Shown: piece by piece, positions 32,517 to 43,200 of the stretch
Layout: each line of letters opens with the position of its first letter
Numbering within the stretch: the first letter of the stretch is position 1
NCBI RefSeq assembly: GCF_042427585.1
Contig: NZ_JBHMFC010000006.1
Location: 1 to 64,000, forward strand
Length of the DNA stretch: 64,000 nt
Source: Pseudalgibacter ostreae
GTDB lineage: Bacteria > Bacteroidota > Bacteroidia > Flavobacteriales > Flavobacteriaceae
Direction: 5' to 3'
Notes under the pieces: model-generated
What the model saw: only the letters and a program-made list of their open reading frames with translations
The model's database searches: none
What the model was told of the DNA's origin: nothing
Translations under genes and position numbers: made by a program

Positions 32517-33668
32517 ATGAAAAAAAATATATTATCCTTATTGTTCTTGTGTTTGTTTCTTAATACCGTAAAGGCTCAGGTTATCTATAAGCCTATTGAG
32601 TCTTTGAAAATGGGCGAAATACGGGAGCTTAAAATCCAACTGCCTAGAGGCTATAATGATAACCCAAATAAAAAGTATCCTTTGTTTGTGGTTTTTGATG
32701 GGGATTATATGTTTGAGGCTGTTGCAGGAAATGTAGATTATTATTCGTATTGGGAAGACATGCCTAATGCTATAGTGGTTGGTGTAAATCAATTGGATAA
32801 GCGTTTTGAGGATTCTATGTATTCTGAGCAAAACGGATTGCCTACAGAAACAGGGGCTCGTTTTTTTGAGTTTATAGGGATGGAGCTTATTCCGTTTATG
32901 GAAAAAAATTACAGAACTGCGTATTTTAAAGTTGCCGTTGGCCATGGAGAAACCGCTAATTTTATAAACTATTTTTTGCTTAAAGACCAGCCCGTATTTC
33001 AAGCTTATGTGGTTATTAGTCCAGAATTAGCGCCTAAAACAATTGATTATGTTCCAGAAAGGTTAAGCACGCTAGCGTCTAAATCCTTTTATTATTTAGC
33101 TACCACTAAAAAGGATTCAAAAGAAATTTTAGACGATGCAGAAAAGTTGCACGGCAGAATGAGTGGTGTGGATAATAAAAACCTTGTCTATAAGTATGAT
33201 GCCTTTAACGAACCGTCTCACTATTCCTTGCCTGCCCATGTTATGCCTCGTGCTTTAGAAAGTATTTTTAATGTATATCAACCCATTAGTGTTTCAGAGT
33301 ATAGAGATGTTATTTTGAAATTAGAAGGTTCGCCTGTGGTGTATTTGGAAGAAAAATATAAAATGATTTATGATCTATTTGGCATAGAAAAAGACATCCT
33401 TGTGAACGATTTCAAGGCCATTGCAGCTGCTATAGAGAAAACAGAACAGTTTGAATATTATGAGCAGCTAGGGAAGATGGGGCGAAAAAGTTATCCAAAT
33501 ACTATCTTGGGCAATTATTATATAGGCCGTTTTTACGAACAAACAGGGAATCCTAAAAAAGCGATGCGAACCTATCAATCTGCTTTTATTTTATCTGAAA
33601 TTGGAGGTATTACAAAAGATGAATTGATGAACAGGGCAAATGCCATTAAAACCGATTTCGGATATTAA
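32517..33668 (+). CDS. Esterase-D/IroE-fold secreted protein lacking the nucleophile serine
   Basis: The 383-residue protein has a signal peptide (MKKNILSLLFLCLFLNTVKAQ) and an alpha/beta-hydrolase esterase domain (about 20-265): YPLFVVFDGDYMF, then a nucleophile elbow that reads VAVGHGETANF (about 139-149) where active relatives have GHSxGG. A C-terminal helical region with a TPR-like YIGRFYEQTGNPKKAMRTYQ follows. I start at ATG 32517, at the signal peptide. The missing serine suggests a non-hydrolytic or altered role. No neighbour clarifies it. Confidence 0.75.
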   Translation: MKKNILSLLFLCLFLNTVKAQVIYKPIESLKMGEIRELKIQLPRGYNDNPNKKYPLFVVFDGDYMFEAVAGNVDYYSYWEDMPNAIVVGVNQLDKRFEDSMYSEQNGLPTETGARFFEFIGMELIPFMEKNYRTAYFKVAVGHGETANFINYFLLKDQPVFQAYVVISPELAPKTIDYVPERLSTLASKSFYYLATTKKDSKEILDDAEKLHGRMSGVDNKNLVYKYDAFNEPSHYSLPAHVMPRALESIFNVYQPISVSEYRDVILKLEGSPVVYLEEKYKMIYDLFGIEKDILVNDFKAIAAAIEKTEQFEYYEQLGKMGRKSYPNTILGNYYIGRFYEQTGNPKKAMRTYQSAFILSEIGGITKDELMNRANAIKTDFGY

Positions 33669-33718
33669 CATTAAGAATGAATAGCTCAATAGTTATTCTG
33701 GTTACATGAGTAAATATT

Positions 33719-35077
33719 ATGTCAAAAGTTAAAACCACTTTTTTTTGTCAGAGTTGCGGCAATCAATATTCTAAATGGCAAGGGCAATGTACTGCCTGTA
33801 AAGAATGGAATACCCTTGTTGAAGAGGTTATCCAGAAAACAGAAAAAAGGGATTGGAAATTGCCCACATCTCCTTCTAAAAGGGTTTCAAGGCCCTTGCT
33901 TATAAAAGAGATCGATAACACCAAAGAAGCTCGGATGGACACTTTTGACGGCGAGTTCAATAGGGTTTTGGGTGGAGGAATTGTGCCTGGATCTTTAATC
34001 TTGTTAGGAGGGGAGCCCGGGATTGGGAAAAGCACTTTGTTGCTTCAAATCTCATTAAAATTGCCCTATAAAACCTTATATGTTTCTGGAGAGGAAAGTC
34101 AAAAGCAAATTAAAATGCGTGCAGAACGTATTTATCCTGATAATAATAATTGTTATATCCTAACCGAGACCAAAACCCAAAACATATTTAAGCAAATAGA
34201 AACTTTAGAACCAGATATCGTTATTATAGATTCTATTCAAACGTTGCATAGCGATTATATTGAGTCGTCTTCTGGAAGTATTTCTCAAATAAAAGAATGT
34301 ACAACAGAACTTATTAAATTTGCTAAAGAAACCGGAACGCCCGTGCTTCTAATTGGTCATATTACGAAAGACGGTAATATTGCAGGGCCAAAGATTTTGG
34401 AGCATATGGTCGATACCGTTTTGCAGTTTGAAGGCGACCGCAACCATGTGTTTAGAATTTTAAGAGCACATAAAAATAGATTTGGATCCACTAATGAGCT
34501 GGGTATTTACGAAATGCAAGGGTCTGGCTTAAGGGAAGTTTCCAATCCATCAGAGATTTTAATTACTAAAAAAGACGAAGAATTATCTGGCAATGCCATC
34601 GCTGCAACACTTGAGGGCATGCGCCCTTTAATGATTGAGGTGCAGGCTTTGGTAAGCACTGCTGTTTATGGCACACCTCAAAGAAGTGCCACAGGATTTA
34701 ACGCTAAAAGATTAAACATGCTTTTGGCCGTTTTAGAAAAACGTGCAGGCTTCCGTTTAGGGGCTAAAGATGTGTTTTTAAATATTACAGGTGGTATTAC
34801 GGTAGATGATCCTGCCATAGATTTGGCCGTTGTTGCCGCTATTTTGTCTTCTAATGAAGATGTCGCTCTGCAAAAAGATTTTTGCTTTGCAGCCGAGGTA
34901 GGCTTATCTGGGGAGATCCGTCCTGTACAACGTGTAGAACAGCGTATATTAGAAGCTGAAAAGCTAGGGTTCTCAACTATTTTTGTATCTAAATACAATA
35001 AAATTTCATTAAAGAATACAGCTATCAAAATACAATTGATTTCTAAAATGGAAGATTTAGTGGCGTTTGTGGTTTAA
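33719..35077 (+). CDS. radA: DNA repair protein RadA
   Basis: The 452-residue protein has an N-terminal zinc finger (CxxC at FFCQSCGNQY and CxxC at QCTACKEW), Walker A LLGGEPGIGKSTLLLQ (about 98-113), the RadA-specific KNRFGSTNE motif, and a C-terminal Lon-protease-like domain. RadA promotes branch migration during recombination. It is a single gene. Confidence 0.97.
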   Translation: MSKVKTTFFCQSCGNQYSKWQGQCTACKEWNTLVEEVIQKTEKRDWKLPTSPSKRVSRPLLIKEIDNTKEARMDTFDGEFNRVLGGGIVPGSLILLGGEPGIGKSTLLLQISLKLPYKTLYVSGEESQKQIKMRAERIYPDNNNCYILTETKTQNIFKQIETLEPDIVIIDSIQTLHSDYIESSSGSISQIKECTTELIKFAKETGTPVLLIGHITKDGNIAGPKILEHMVDTVLQFEGDRNHVFRILRAHKNRFGSTNELGIYEMQGSGLREVSNPSEILITKKDEELSGNAIAATLEGMRPLMIEVQALVSTAVYGTPQRSATGFNAKRLNMLLAVLEKRAGFRLGAKDVFLNITGGITVDDPAIDLAVVAAILSSNEDVALQKDFCFAAEVGLSGEIRPVQRVEQRILEAEKLGFSTIFVSKYNKISLKNTAIKIQLISKMEDLVAFVV

Positions 35078-35818
35078 ATACGAGGTTTTTTTATTTATTT
35101 ATTTTTCTCTTGAGACATGTTCTCTTTTCTCTTTCTCGAATTTTTTGTCTTCAAAACAGTCAAAACGATATGCTTTTAGGTGGTTCGTTTTAATTTTAAA
35201 AAAAAAACATCTTTGTTTTGTGTTATGGCAAAGCATAAATAACCATGCAGTCTCAAGGTTGATGTGTAATATAGTCTGGAGCAGTAGATATAGATGTTCA
35301 GCCCTTTAAGTGGGTGTGCGGGTTTTGAAGAAATATTATGCTTGCATTTAGAATATTGACCTTTGCAGAGCATAAGCGATTTTCTAATGGGGTTAGAAGG
35401 AGGGGGGTCAGGACTATCACGAAGGAATTTCCGGAATTTCGAAATAAATATTAAGAATTATCATTTTTGAATGATAATGTTTTACTTAGAAAGTATGGGC
35501 CATACTGCTGATAGGATGATCCAAGAACTATTTGGAACTTTATGGAAAATTAAATAACGGTACGTATGGATGTGTATTTTGCTAGTCAAGTTTCGTTTGT
35601 GAACTTAAATCAGATTTAAAAAGCTATGGCGCTTTAGTTCGTGATGATTTACACAGCATCACTATGCATCTTGTCTTGTTTATTTGTATTTGAACGGAAA
35701 TAATTATATTTATGTAAGGTAAGTCTATAATTTATTCATAATATTGCGGCGTTTTAATTTTGTGAATCAGAAGTACAGATTCTATAAAATTATCCATTAA
35801 AGTGAAAAGGCTTAGTTT
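35078..35818. other. Gene-poor 741-base stretch
   Basis: No convincing gene is present; frames of up to 80 codons here lack family resemblance and overlap each other. A perfect hairpin ATTATCATT/AATGATAAT with a TTTG loop lies at 35457-35478, a GAATTTC repeat pair at about 35425-35441, and TAATTTTG (35755-35762) is a probable -7 box for the next gene, 57 bases before its ATG. Confidence 0.55.
35755..35762 (+). promoter_or_regulatory. -7 box of the GEVED/LamG gene
   Basis: TAATTTTG matches TAnnTTTG, 57 bases before the ATG; no -33 box was recognised. Confidence 0.45.
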
Positions 35819-38800
35819 ATGAACGTCAAAAATATTGCCCAGTATTATAGGGTTATGGTAATTTTTATTTTTAGTAATCTTTGCTCAGCAAGCCTTTATG
35901 GTCAATATTGCGAACCATTGCATATACAAGAATCAAATATAATTTATATATCTAAAGTTAGAATTGGTAATATTAGTAATAAGACGCCTGGTGCCACTGG
36001 ACGTTATGAATATTATTCTGCTTTGCCTGAAACAAAAATTAAGATTGGTGAGAGTATTGATGGTGTTATTAGTGTAACTATGAATGGGTGGAATGAGGGG
36101 GCTAATACGTTGGTTGTTTGGATAAATTTTAATAGATCTGTAGATAATGATTTCGAAGATAATGGAGAACGTTTTCTGTTTACTTTTAAAGATGATTTTT
36201 ATCAAAGTGGTTTAAAGACAGTAGATGTGCCCATAAGTTTACCTATACCTAATGCTGCACATTTGGGGGTTTCAAGAATGCGTATTGGTGTAAGGTCGGG
36301 TACAGGTAGTGACTTCAACTCTTGTAGCTATAAGTACGCCGGTGGAGAAGTTGAAGATTATAAAATCAATCTTACCACAGAAGCGTCTTCCGTTCCAGAC
36401 CCTATAATAGGGGATTATCAGGCCGAGTATTGTGAGCCAACCGAAATCAATCACTATGGCATATACTACATTTCGAATGTTTCTATTGGGGCTATTAATA
36501 AAACAACTTTAGGGGATACGGGAGGATATACAGATTACACGTCTACCGATGTGACAGATGCTGCTATTGGCGAAGCGCTTACAGGAACTGTAAGTGTTGT
36601 TGTAAATGGGGACAATACCACTATGAATAAAGTTGTTGTTTGGGTGAACTTTAATGAAAGTACACATGATAATTTTAAGGAAGATACAGAACGTTTTGTT
36701 TTTGATGCAATAGATGTTGTGAATACAGGTTATAATAACAAAAAAATCATACATGTGCCCATTAATATCCCTATTCCGACTACTGCAGAAGTTGGGTTGT
36801 CTAGAATGCGAATTGCGTTAAGAACGGGGAGTGGTGCCTATAGGGCGTGTTTTTTTGGTCATAGTCCCGGAGAAATAGAGGATTATAGTGTTAACCTCAC
36901 CTCAGGGATTGACTCGAATGCTAGCTCTAGTATTGTTTTTGATGGCGTGGAGGATTATTTGGAAACAGCTCCTTTTGTTACAGATTGGAGTGCTGCAACC
37001 CTTATGGCTTGGGTGAAAATAGAGAGTGACCATACGGGTAATCTATCTCAAATTCATGCTATTGCAGGACAGGAAACGGTGAAGTTGTACATTGCAAAAA
37101 ACAGAAACCCGGTGTTCTCAGTTTTTACCCAAAATTCTATAACAGCTTCCAGTGAGAGTCCTGAGGCTATATCTGTAAGACCTTCTCCTAAAATTACATT
37201 GTTAAATGACCGATGGTATCATCTTGCAGGCGTTTTCGATTCGGATTCAAAATCTGTAAAAATTTATCTTAATGGCGAGTTGTTAAATACAAAGACCAAT
37301 GGTAGGTTGAAATCAGGGCTTTTAACTGAAAATTGGGACGGTAGCTCTCACGAGCTTTCTCAAAAATATTTTAGGGTTGGCAGAGATTCAGGCAGCAATG
37401 CTGGTTCTAGTTATTTTAGAGGAAATATCGATGAGGTTCGGGTGTTCAATACGGCATTAACCGATGGGCAACTGAAGCATATGGTATATCAAGAAATTAA
37501 AGAGAATGAAGGATATGTACAGGGGGCGCTAATACCTAAAAACATATTAGATGAGACTACAGGGGCAACAGTATCTTGGGGTAACTTGCAAGCGTACTAC
37601 CCCATGACAAATATTTCAAACTCCATCACAACCGATGCCTCTGGGAATGGGCATAATCTTGCCCTGCGCAATATTTCAGCTATAGAAAGTCAAGCCGCGC
37701 CCATGCCGTATGTCTCTGCTAGTGATGGGGAGTGGCTAAATGAGAGAACTTGGCAGTATGGTGCCGAATGGGATATTATAGATGCTGATGCTAATAAAGA
37801 TTGGAGTATCGTACACATTAAACATAATATTACTTCATCCCACTCGCATACAAATTTAGGTTTGATAATTGATGAAGACAAAACGTTTACCTTAAACGGG
37901 GATCATGAAATAAAAAATAGTGGGTATTTGGAATTGAATGGAACCCTAAACTTGTTAGGTGATTCTCAGTTAATTCAAACCGTTACTAGCGATTTGGTGA
38001 CATCTGGTACTGGTAAAATTTTAAGGCGCCAAGAAGGGACATCAAATAAATATAGGTTTAATTATTGGAGTTCGCCTGTTGGAGGCTTAGGTGAAAGTCG
38101 TTTAACCGATAATAATAGTGCAAGCCATAACATCAATAATACTCCGTTTAAGTTGGAGATGTTAAAAGATGGCTTAGGAGTTCCTTTTCAATTTACATCT
38201 GCCTATCATGAAAATGGAAAAATCAGTAAATTTTGGATAAATACTTATAAAAACCAGCTGAGTTATTGGGGTTGGGCGCGTCATGCGGAAACCGAACCGT
38301 TAAGTCCGGGTATGGGTTATACCCAAAAAGGAACTGGAAGTGCCGATGCAGAACAACATTATATTTTTGAAGGAAAACCAAATAATGGGACGATTTTAAT
38401 AGAAGCTGTATTAGGCGCTTCGAAAACGGATTTTCTTTTAGGAAATCCTTACCCGTCGGCTTTAGATGTTCATGAGTTTATTGATGATAATGCCGCTGTT
38501 CTTAAGGGCCCTTTATATGTGTGGCAACAATGGGGTGGAGATTCCCATAATTTAGGAGCTTATGAAGGGGGGTATGCACAAATAACTAAAACGGGAGCAG
38601 TTAGAGCTTGTCAGTTTGTGGGTTTTTATGGTGATGTTAAAGGAACTGAAGTAGGAACATTTACGCCTTCTAGATATTTGGCAGTTGGGCAAGGGTTTAT
38701 GGTTGAGGTTATTGCTAGTGGGATGATAGTTTTTAATAACAGTCAACGGGTTTTTAGTAAAGAATCAGATGCAGATGGAAGCTACGCTAAAGGTGCTTCA

Positions 38801-39556
38801 TTTTTTAAATCTAACAACATAAAGAGTAAGAGTGCGGAATTAAAAGGCGATAATGAGCAAGGCCACATGCAAAAAATACGCTTAGAGTTTAATTCGGTAA
38901 CAGGTCCAGAAACAAGATCAGAAGTGCTTTTAGGTTTTAGTGATCTAACTACAGATGCTTTTGATTATGGTTATGAAGCCGAAGCCACAGAGCTGAATGG
39001 TAGTGGCTTTAGCTTGAGTTTGGATGGAAGAGATTTGAGCATACAGGCATATGGCCCTATTAGTGCAAATAAAGTGGTTCCCTTAAATTTCATGTCGTCT
39101 GGAGATTATAGTTTTGAAATTAAAATTTCTGAAACGGAATATTTAGAGGGCTCACAAGAAATTTATTTAAAAGATAATCTTACGGGAGATTACTTTGATT
39201 TAACAAGTAAGAATGCATATCGATTTAGTTCAGGGTCTGGTAGGTTTAACGAAAGGTTTGAGCTGGTATTTCAATCAGGATCAGAGATGTTAGGGGTCTA
39301 TTCCTCAAAGAATTCTGAATGTTTTGTGTATGTTCAGAATGATTCCCATATGCTATTTGTGCACCAATTAAAAACGCCTGTAAGTAAACTGAGTATTATA
39401 AATATGTTGGGGCAAAGTGTGCAAGAATTTAGAAATGTATCCGTAGAGGATTTAGGTCAAGGTTTGCAATTGCCTCATATGGTTACGGGGGCATATCTGG
39501 CTCATTTTGTAACAAGCGACAACCAAGTTATTACTAAAAAGTTAATGGTGCATTAA
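35819..39556 (+). CDS. Secreted GEVED/LamG-domain protein with type IX sorting domain
   Basis: The 1245-residue protein has a signal peptide to about residue 28 (SASLYGQ), two tandem GEVED domains (ending GGEVEDYKINL near 175-185 and PGEIEDYSVNL near 348-358) that share FNxS...DxFxxDxERF patterns, and a LamG/concanavalin-like domain (about 370-555, starting SSSIVFDGVEDYLET). A long beta-rich region follows. The last ~80 residues (KLSIINMLGQSVQEF ... GAYLAHFVTSDNQVITKKLMVH) are a type A sorting domain, so it should be exported by the type IX system and surface-bound or released. An adhesin-like role is inferred. Confidence 0.88.
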   Translation: MNVKNIAQYYRVMVIFIFSNLCSASLYGQYCEPLHIQESNIIYISKVRIGNISNKTPGATGRYEYYSALPETKIKIGESIDGVISVTMNGWNEGANTLVVWINFNRSVDNDFEDNGERFLFTFKDDFYQSGLKTVDVPISLPIPNAAHLGVSRMRIGVRSGTGSDFNSCSYKYAGGEVEDYKINLTTEASSVPDPIIGDYQAEYCEPTEINHYGIYYISNVSIGAINKTTLGDTGGYTDYTSTDVTDAAIGEALTGTVSVVVNGDNTTMNKVVVWVNFNESTHDNFKEDTERFVFDAIDVVNTGYNNKKIIHVPINIPIPTTAEVGLSRMRIALRTGSGAYRACFFGHSPGEIEDYSVNLTSGIDSNASSSIVFDGVEDYLETAPFVTDWSAATLMAWVKIESDHTGNLSQIHAIAGQETVKLYIAKNRNPVFSVFTQNSITASSESPEAISVRPSPKITLLNDRWYHLAGVFDSDSKSVKIYLNGELLNTKTNGRLKSGLLTENWDGSSHELSQKYFRVGRDSGSNAGSSYFRGNIDEVRVFNTALTDGQLKHMVYQEIKENEGYVQGALIPKNILDETTGATVSWGNLQAYYPMTNISNSITTDASGNGHNLALRNISAIESQAAPMPYVSASDGEWLNERTWQYGAEWDIIDADANKDWSIVHIKHNITSSHSHTNLGLIIDEDKTFTLNGDHEIKNSGYLELNGTLNLLGDSQLIQTVTSDLVTSGTGKILRRQEGTSNKYRFNYWSSPVGGLGESRLTDNNSASHNINNTPFKLEMLKDGLGVPFQFTSAYHENGKISKFWINTYKNQLSYWGWARHAETEPLSPGMGYTQKGTGSADAEQHYIFEGKPNNGTILIEAVLGASKTDFLLGNPYPSALDVHEFIDDNAAVLKGPLYVWQQWGGDSHNLGAYEGGYAQITKTGAVRACQFVGFYGDVKGTEVGTFTPSRYLAVGQGFMVEVIASGMIVFNNSQRVFSKESDADGSYAKGASFFKSNNIKSKSAELKGDNEQGHMQKIRLEFNSVTGPETRSEVLLGFSDLTTDAFDYGYEAEATELNGSGFSLSLDGRDLSIQAYGPISANKVVPLNFMSSGDYSFEIKISETEYLEGSQEIYLKDNLTGDYFDLTSKNAYRFSSGSGRFNERFELVFQSGSEMLGVYSSKNSECFVYVQNDSHMLFVHQLKTPVSKLSIINMLGQSVQEFRNVSVEDLGQGLQLPHMVTGAYLAHFVTSDNQVITKKLMVH

Positions 39557-39670
39557 TTTTTGTATTACAGCGCTAAAAGCGAATTAAAATTCATTAAAAT
39601 AGCCGAATAATTATTTCGCATTCTAGTTTTAAAGTGATATTCTGGAATGTGTTTTTAAACGCTATAAATT

Positions 39671-40126
39671 ATGAAGCAAATAATGATTTTTATACTGTTA
39701 GTTACCTTCTGCTCGTGTGCAACAAAAATACCATTAGCCGAGAAGGTTAGAGCGGCTAACGACTACGTGGCAGGTATTGATGCGAATAACGATTTAGAGA
39801 CGACACGTGTGAACGGTGTTTTAACAGATGTTTCTGGGGTTACAGACACAGGACAATATGTTTTAGAATATTATTATAATACGCATAATAATCTATTTCG
39901 TATAAAGAACATAGAAACCACCGATAAGGTTGTGGTCGAAAACTTCTATTTTAAGAATAAACAATTGATTTTTATCACTTCGGAAACCGCTAGTGCATCG
40001 CTTAAAAAATTATACATTTCAAAAGGAAAAATTATAAATGAATCGGAGGTCGATGCCGCATACGGAAAAATCCTTTTGAATAAGGCTAAAATGTTTCAGA
40101 AGGATTTTAAGAAAATTAGTAAATAA
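39671..40126 (+). CDS. Hypothetical lipoprotein
   Basis: The 151-residue protein has a short signal peptide and lipobox (LLVTFCSC, Cys16). The mature part is predicted as beta strands (DTGQYVLEYYYN, LFRIKNIET, VVVENFYFKNKQLIFI) and a basic C-terminal helix. I do not recognise a family. It stands alone between the type IX substrate and ileS. Confidence 0.65.
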   Translation: MKQIMIFILLVTFCSCATKIPLAEKVRAANDYVAGIDANNDLETTRVNGVLTDVSGVTDTGQYVLEYYYNTHNNLFRIKNIETTDKVVVENFYFKNKQLIFITSETASASLKKLYISKGKIINESEVDAAYGKILLNKAKMFQKDFKKISK

Positions 40127-40184
40127 AATTCAGCTTAGTATGGTGGCTGTATTTCTATAATCCTAAATAAAAAAACAAAATATT

Positions 40185-40207
40185 CGTGCTTTTACTTCAA
40201 AAGCACG
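40185..40207. terminator. Hairpin between the lipoprotein gene and ileS
   Basis: CGTGCTTTT pairs with AAAAGCACG around ACTTC, a perfect 9-base stem. It lacks a plus-strand T-run after the stem, so it is a weak terminator candidate or a structured leader element. A degenerate -7 box (TAATTTCG, 40228-40235) precedes ileS. Confidence 0.4.
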
Positions 40208-40259
40208 CCTAATTTCTTAAAATTCCTTAATTTCGCAATCTTATAAGAAATACGCGTAA

Positions 40260-43200
40260 ATGAGTATGAAATTTGCTGAATATAAAGGACTTGACTTACC
40301 AAATGTTGCAAACGAGATATTGCAATATTGGCAAGAAAATAACATTTTTGAGAAAAGTGTAAGCACAAGAGAAGGACGTAAGCCATTTGTTTTTTATGAA
40401 GGACCTCCTTCTGCAAACGGACTTCCTGGGGTGCACCATGTTTTGGCACGGGCTATTAAGGATATTTTTCCACGTTATAAAACCATGAAAGGCTACCAAG
40501 TTAAGCGTAAAGCAGGTTGGGATACCCATGGGTTGCCTATTGAGCTGGGGGTTGAAAAGGAATTGGGAATAACTAAAGAGGATATCGGCAAGAGTATTTC
40601 TGTTGAGGCTTATAACGGCGCATGTCGTAAAGCCGTAATGCGCTATACCGATGCTTGGAACGAGCTAACCCGTAAAATGGGGTATTGGGTAGATATGGAT
40701 GATCCATACGTTACCTACGAACCAAAATATATGGAAAGCGTTTGGTGGTTGCTCAAGCAGATTTACAATAAAAATTTGATGTATAAAGGCTATACTATCC
40801 AACCTTATTCTCCAAAAGCAGGAACGGGATTGAGTTCGCATGAACTTAACCAACCTGGTACCTATCAAGATGTTACCGATACGACTATCGTGGCTCAATT
40901 TAAGGCTGTTTCGCATACCTTACCAGATTTTTTACAAAACGAAGGTACTATTCATTTTTTAGCTTGGACCACAACACCATGGACTTTGCCAAGTAATACG
41001 GCTTTAACTGTGGGGCCTAAAATTGAATATGTTTTAGTGGAAACTTATAACCAATATACTTTTGAGCCTATAAAAGTGCTGTTGGCAAAAAAATTAATGA
41101 ACAGTCAGTTTGCTGGAAAGTTTAAAGAAGTAGCAGATAAATCGGAATTAACGGCATATAACCCAAGTGATAAAAAAATTCCGTTTTTAATTCTTAAAGC
41201 ATGTGTTGGGAAGGATTTAGTAGGGATTAAATACGAACACTTACTTCCTTATGCCTTGCCTTATAATAATCCAGAAAATGCTTTTAGGGTTATTTCTGGA
41301 GATTTCGTAACCACGGAAGATGGTACAGGAATTGTACATACCGCACCTACTTTTGGAGCCGATGATGCTTTGGTGGCCAAACAAGCTACACCAGAAGTGC
41401 CCCCTATGTTGGTGAAAGACGAACAGGGCAATTTAGTACCACTTGTTAATTTGCAGGGGAAATTCCGTCCAGAAATGGGGGAATATGCCGGTAAATATGT
41501 TAAAAATGAATATTACGATGAAGGGGAGGCGCCAGAGCGTTCGGTAGATGTCGAAATTGCAATCAAATTAAAAGAAGAGAATAAGGCCTTTAAGGTAGAA
41601 AAATATAAACACAGTTATCCAAACTGTTGGCGTACGGATAAACCAATTCTATATTACCCTTTAGATTCATGGTTTATCAAAGTAACCGATGTGAAAGAAA
41701 GAATGCATGAGCTTAATGAATCCATCAATTGGAAACCAAAAGCTACTGGTACAGGACGTTTTGGAAATTGGTTGGCAAATGCTAACGACTGGAACTTATC
41801 GCGTTCTCGGTATTGGGGTATTCCATTGCCGCTTTGGAGAACTGAGGATGGTAAAGAAGAAATTTGTATCGGATCGGTTGAAGAATTGAAAGCAGAAATG
41901 CAAAGTGCCGTAGAAGCGGGCTTTATGGAAGCAGACATTTTCGAAAGTTTTGAAACAGGGAATCATTCTGAAGACAACTACGCTAAAATCGACTTGCATA
42001 AAAACATTGTTGATGATATTGTTTTAGTATCACCAACGGGACAGAAAATGTTCCGCGAAAGCGATTTAATTGATGTCTGGTTCGATTCGGGGGCGATGCC
42101 TTACGCACAATGGCACTATCCTTTTGAAAATAAGGATTTGATCGATGAGGGAAAAACCTTTCCTGCAGATTTTATAGCAGAGGGTGTGGATCAAACTCGT
42201 GGCTGGTTTTATACCATGCATGCCATCAGTACCATGGTTTTCGATTCTGTTGCGTATAAAAATGTGGTATCGAATGGTTTGGTTTTAGACAAAAACGGAC
42301 AGAAAATGTCTAAACGTTTAGGAAATGCCGTCGACCCGTTTGAGACATTAGATCATTACGGTGCAGATGCTACACGTTGGTATATGATCAGTAATGCAAA
42401 CCCTTGGGATAATTTAAAATTTGATTTAGAAGGTATCGAGGAGGTGAAACGTAAGTTTTTCGGAACGCTTTATAATACCTATTCATTTTTTCAATTATAT
42501 GCGAATTTGGATCATTTCAGTTATAGTGAAGCCGACATTCCTTTCGAAGAACGTCCAGAGATTGACCGTTGGGTGCTATCAGAACTGCATACCTTAATCC
42601 AGAAAGTAGATGGTTATTATGCAGATTACGAACCCACAAAAGCAACACGAGCCATTTCTAATTTTACACAAGATTATTTGAGTAACTGGTATGTGCGTTT
42701 AGGAAGAAGGCGTTTCTGGAAAGGCGATTATCAAAAAGATAAAATATCGGCCTATCAAACGTTGTACACGTGCATGGAAACCATTGCTAAGTTAGGTGCG
42801 CCAGTGGCACCGTTCTTTATGGATCGTTTGTATTTGGACCTGAATGCTGTGTCTAAAAAGGAAACCTTTGAAAGCGTCCACCTGTCCGATTTTCCAGTTT
42901 TTAATGCTGCCTATGTAGATAAGAGCCTAGAGCGCAAAATGGAAGCGGCCCAAACCATATCGTCGTTAGTATTGTCTTTACGTGCTAAAGAAAAAATAAA
43001 AGTACGACAGCCTTTGCAAAAAATAATGATTCCCATTGCTTCAGCACAACAAAAAGAAGAGATTTTAGCGGTTTCAGACTTAATAAAACATGAAGTTAAT
43101 GTTAAGGAGATCGAGCTTTTGGAGGATGCTTCAGAAATTCTGGTAAAACAGATAAAGCCTAACTTTAAAGCACTCGGGCCACGTTTTGGTAAAGATATGA

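Noticed and set aside
32538..33002. Minus-strand frame of 154 codons opposite the esterase-fold gene
   Set aside because: Shadow frame; the plus-strand product has a signal peptide and recognised fold.
35067..35373. Two short frames (80 and 65 codons) on opposite strands in the gene-poor stretch
   Set aside because: They overlap each other, begin inside or next to radA and show no protein-like pattern.
35492..35557. Short frame with MGHTADRMIQEL, vaguely like a tyrosine recombinase end
   Set aside because: Only about 20 residues and no catalytic Arg/His/Tyr pattern; the likeness is too weak to support an integrase remnant.
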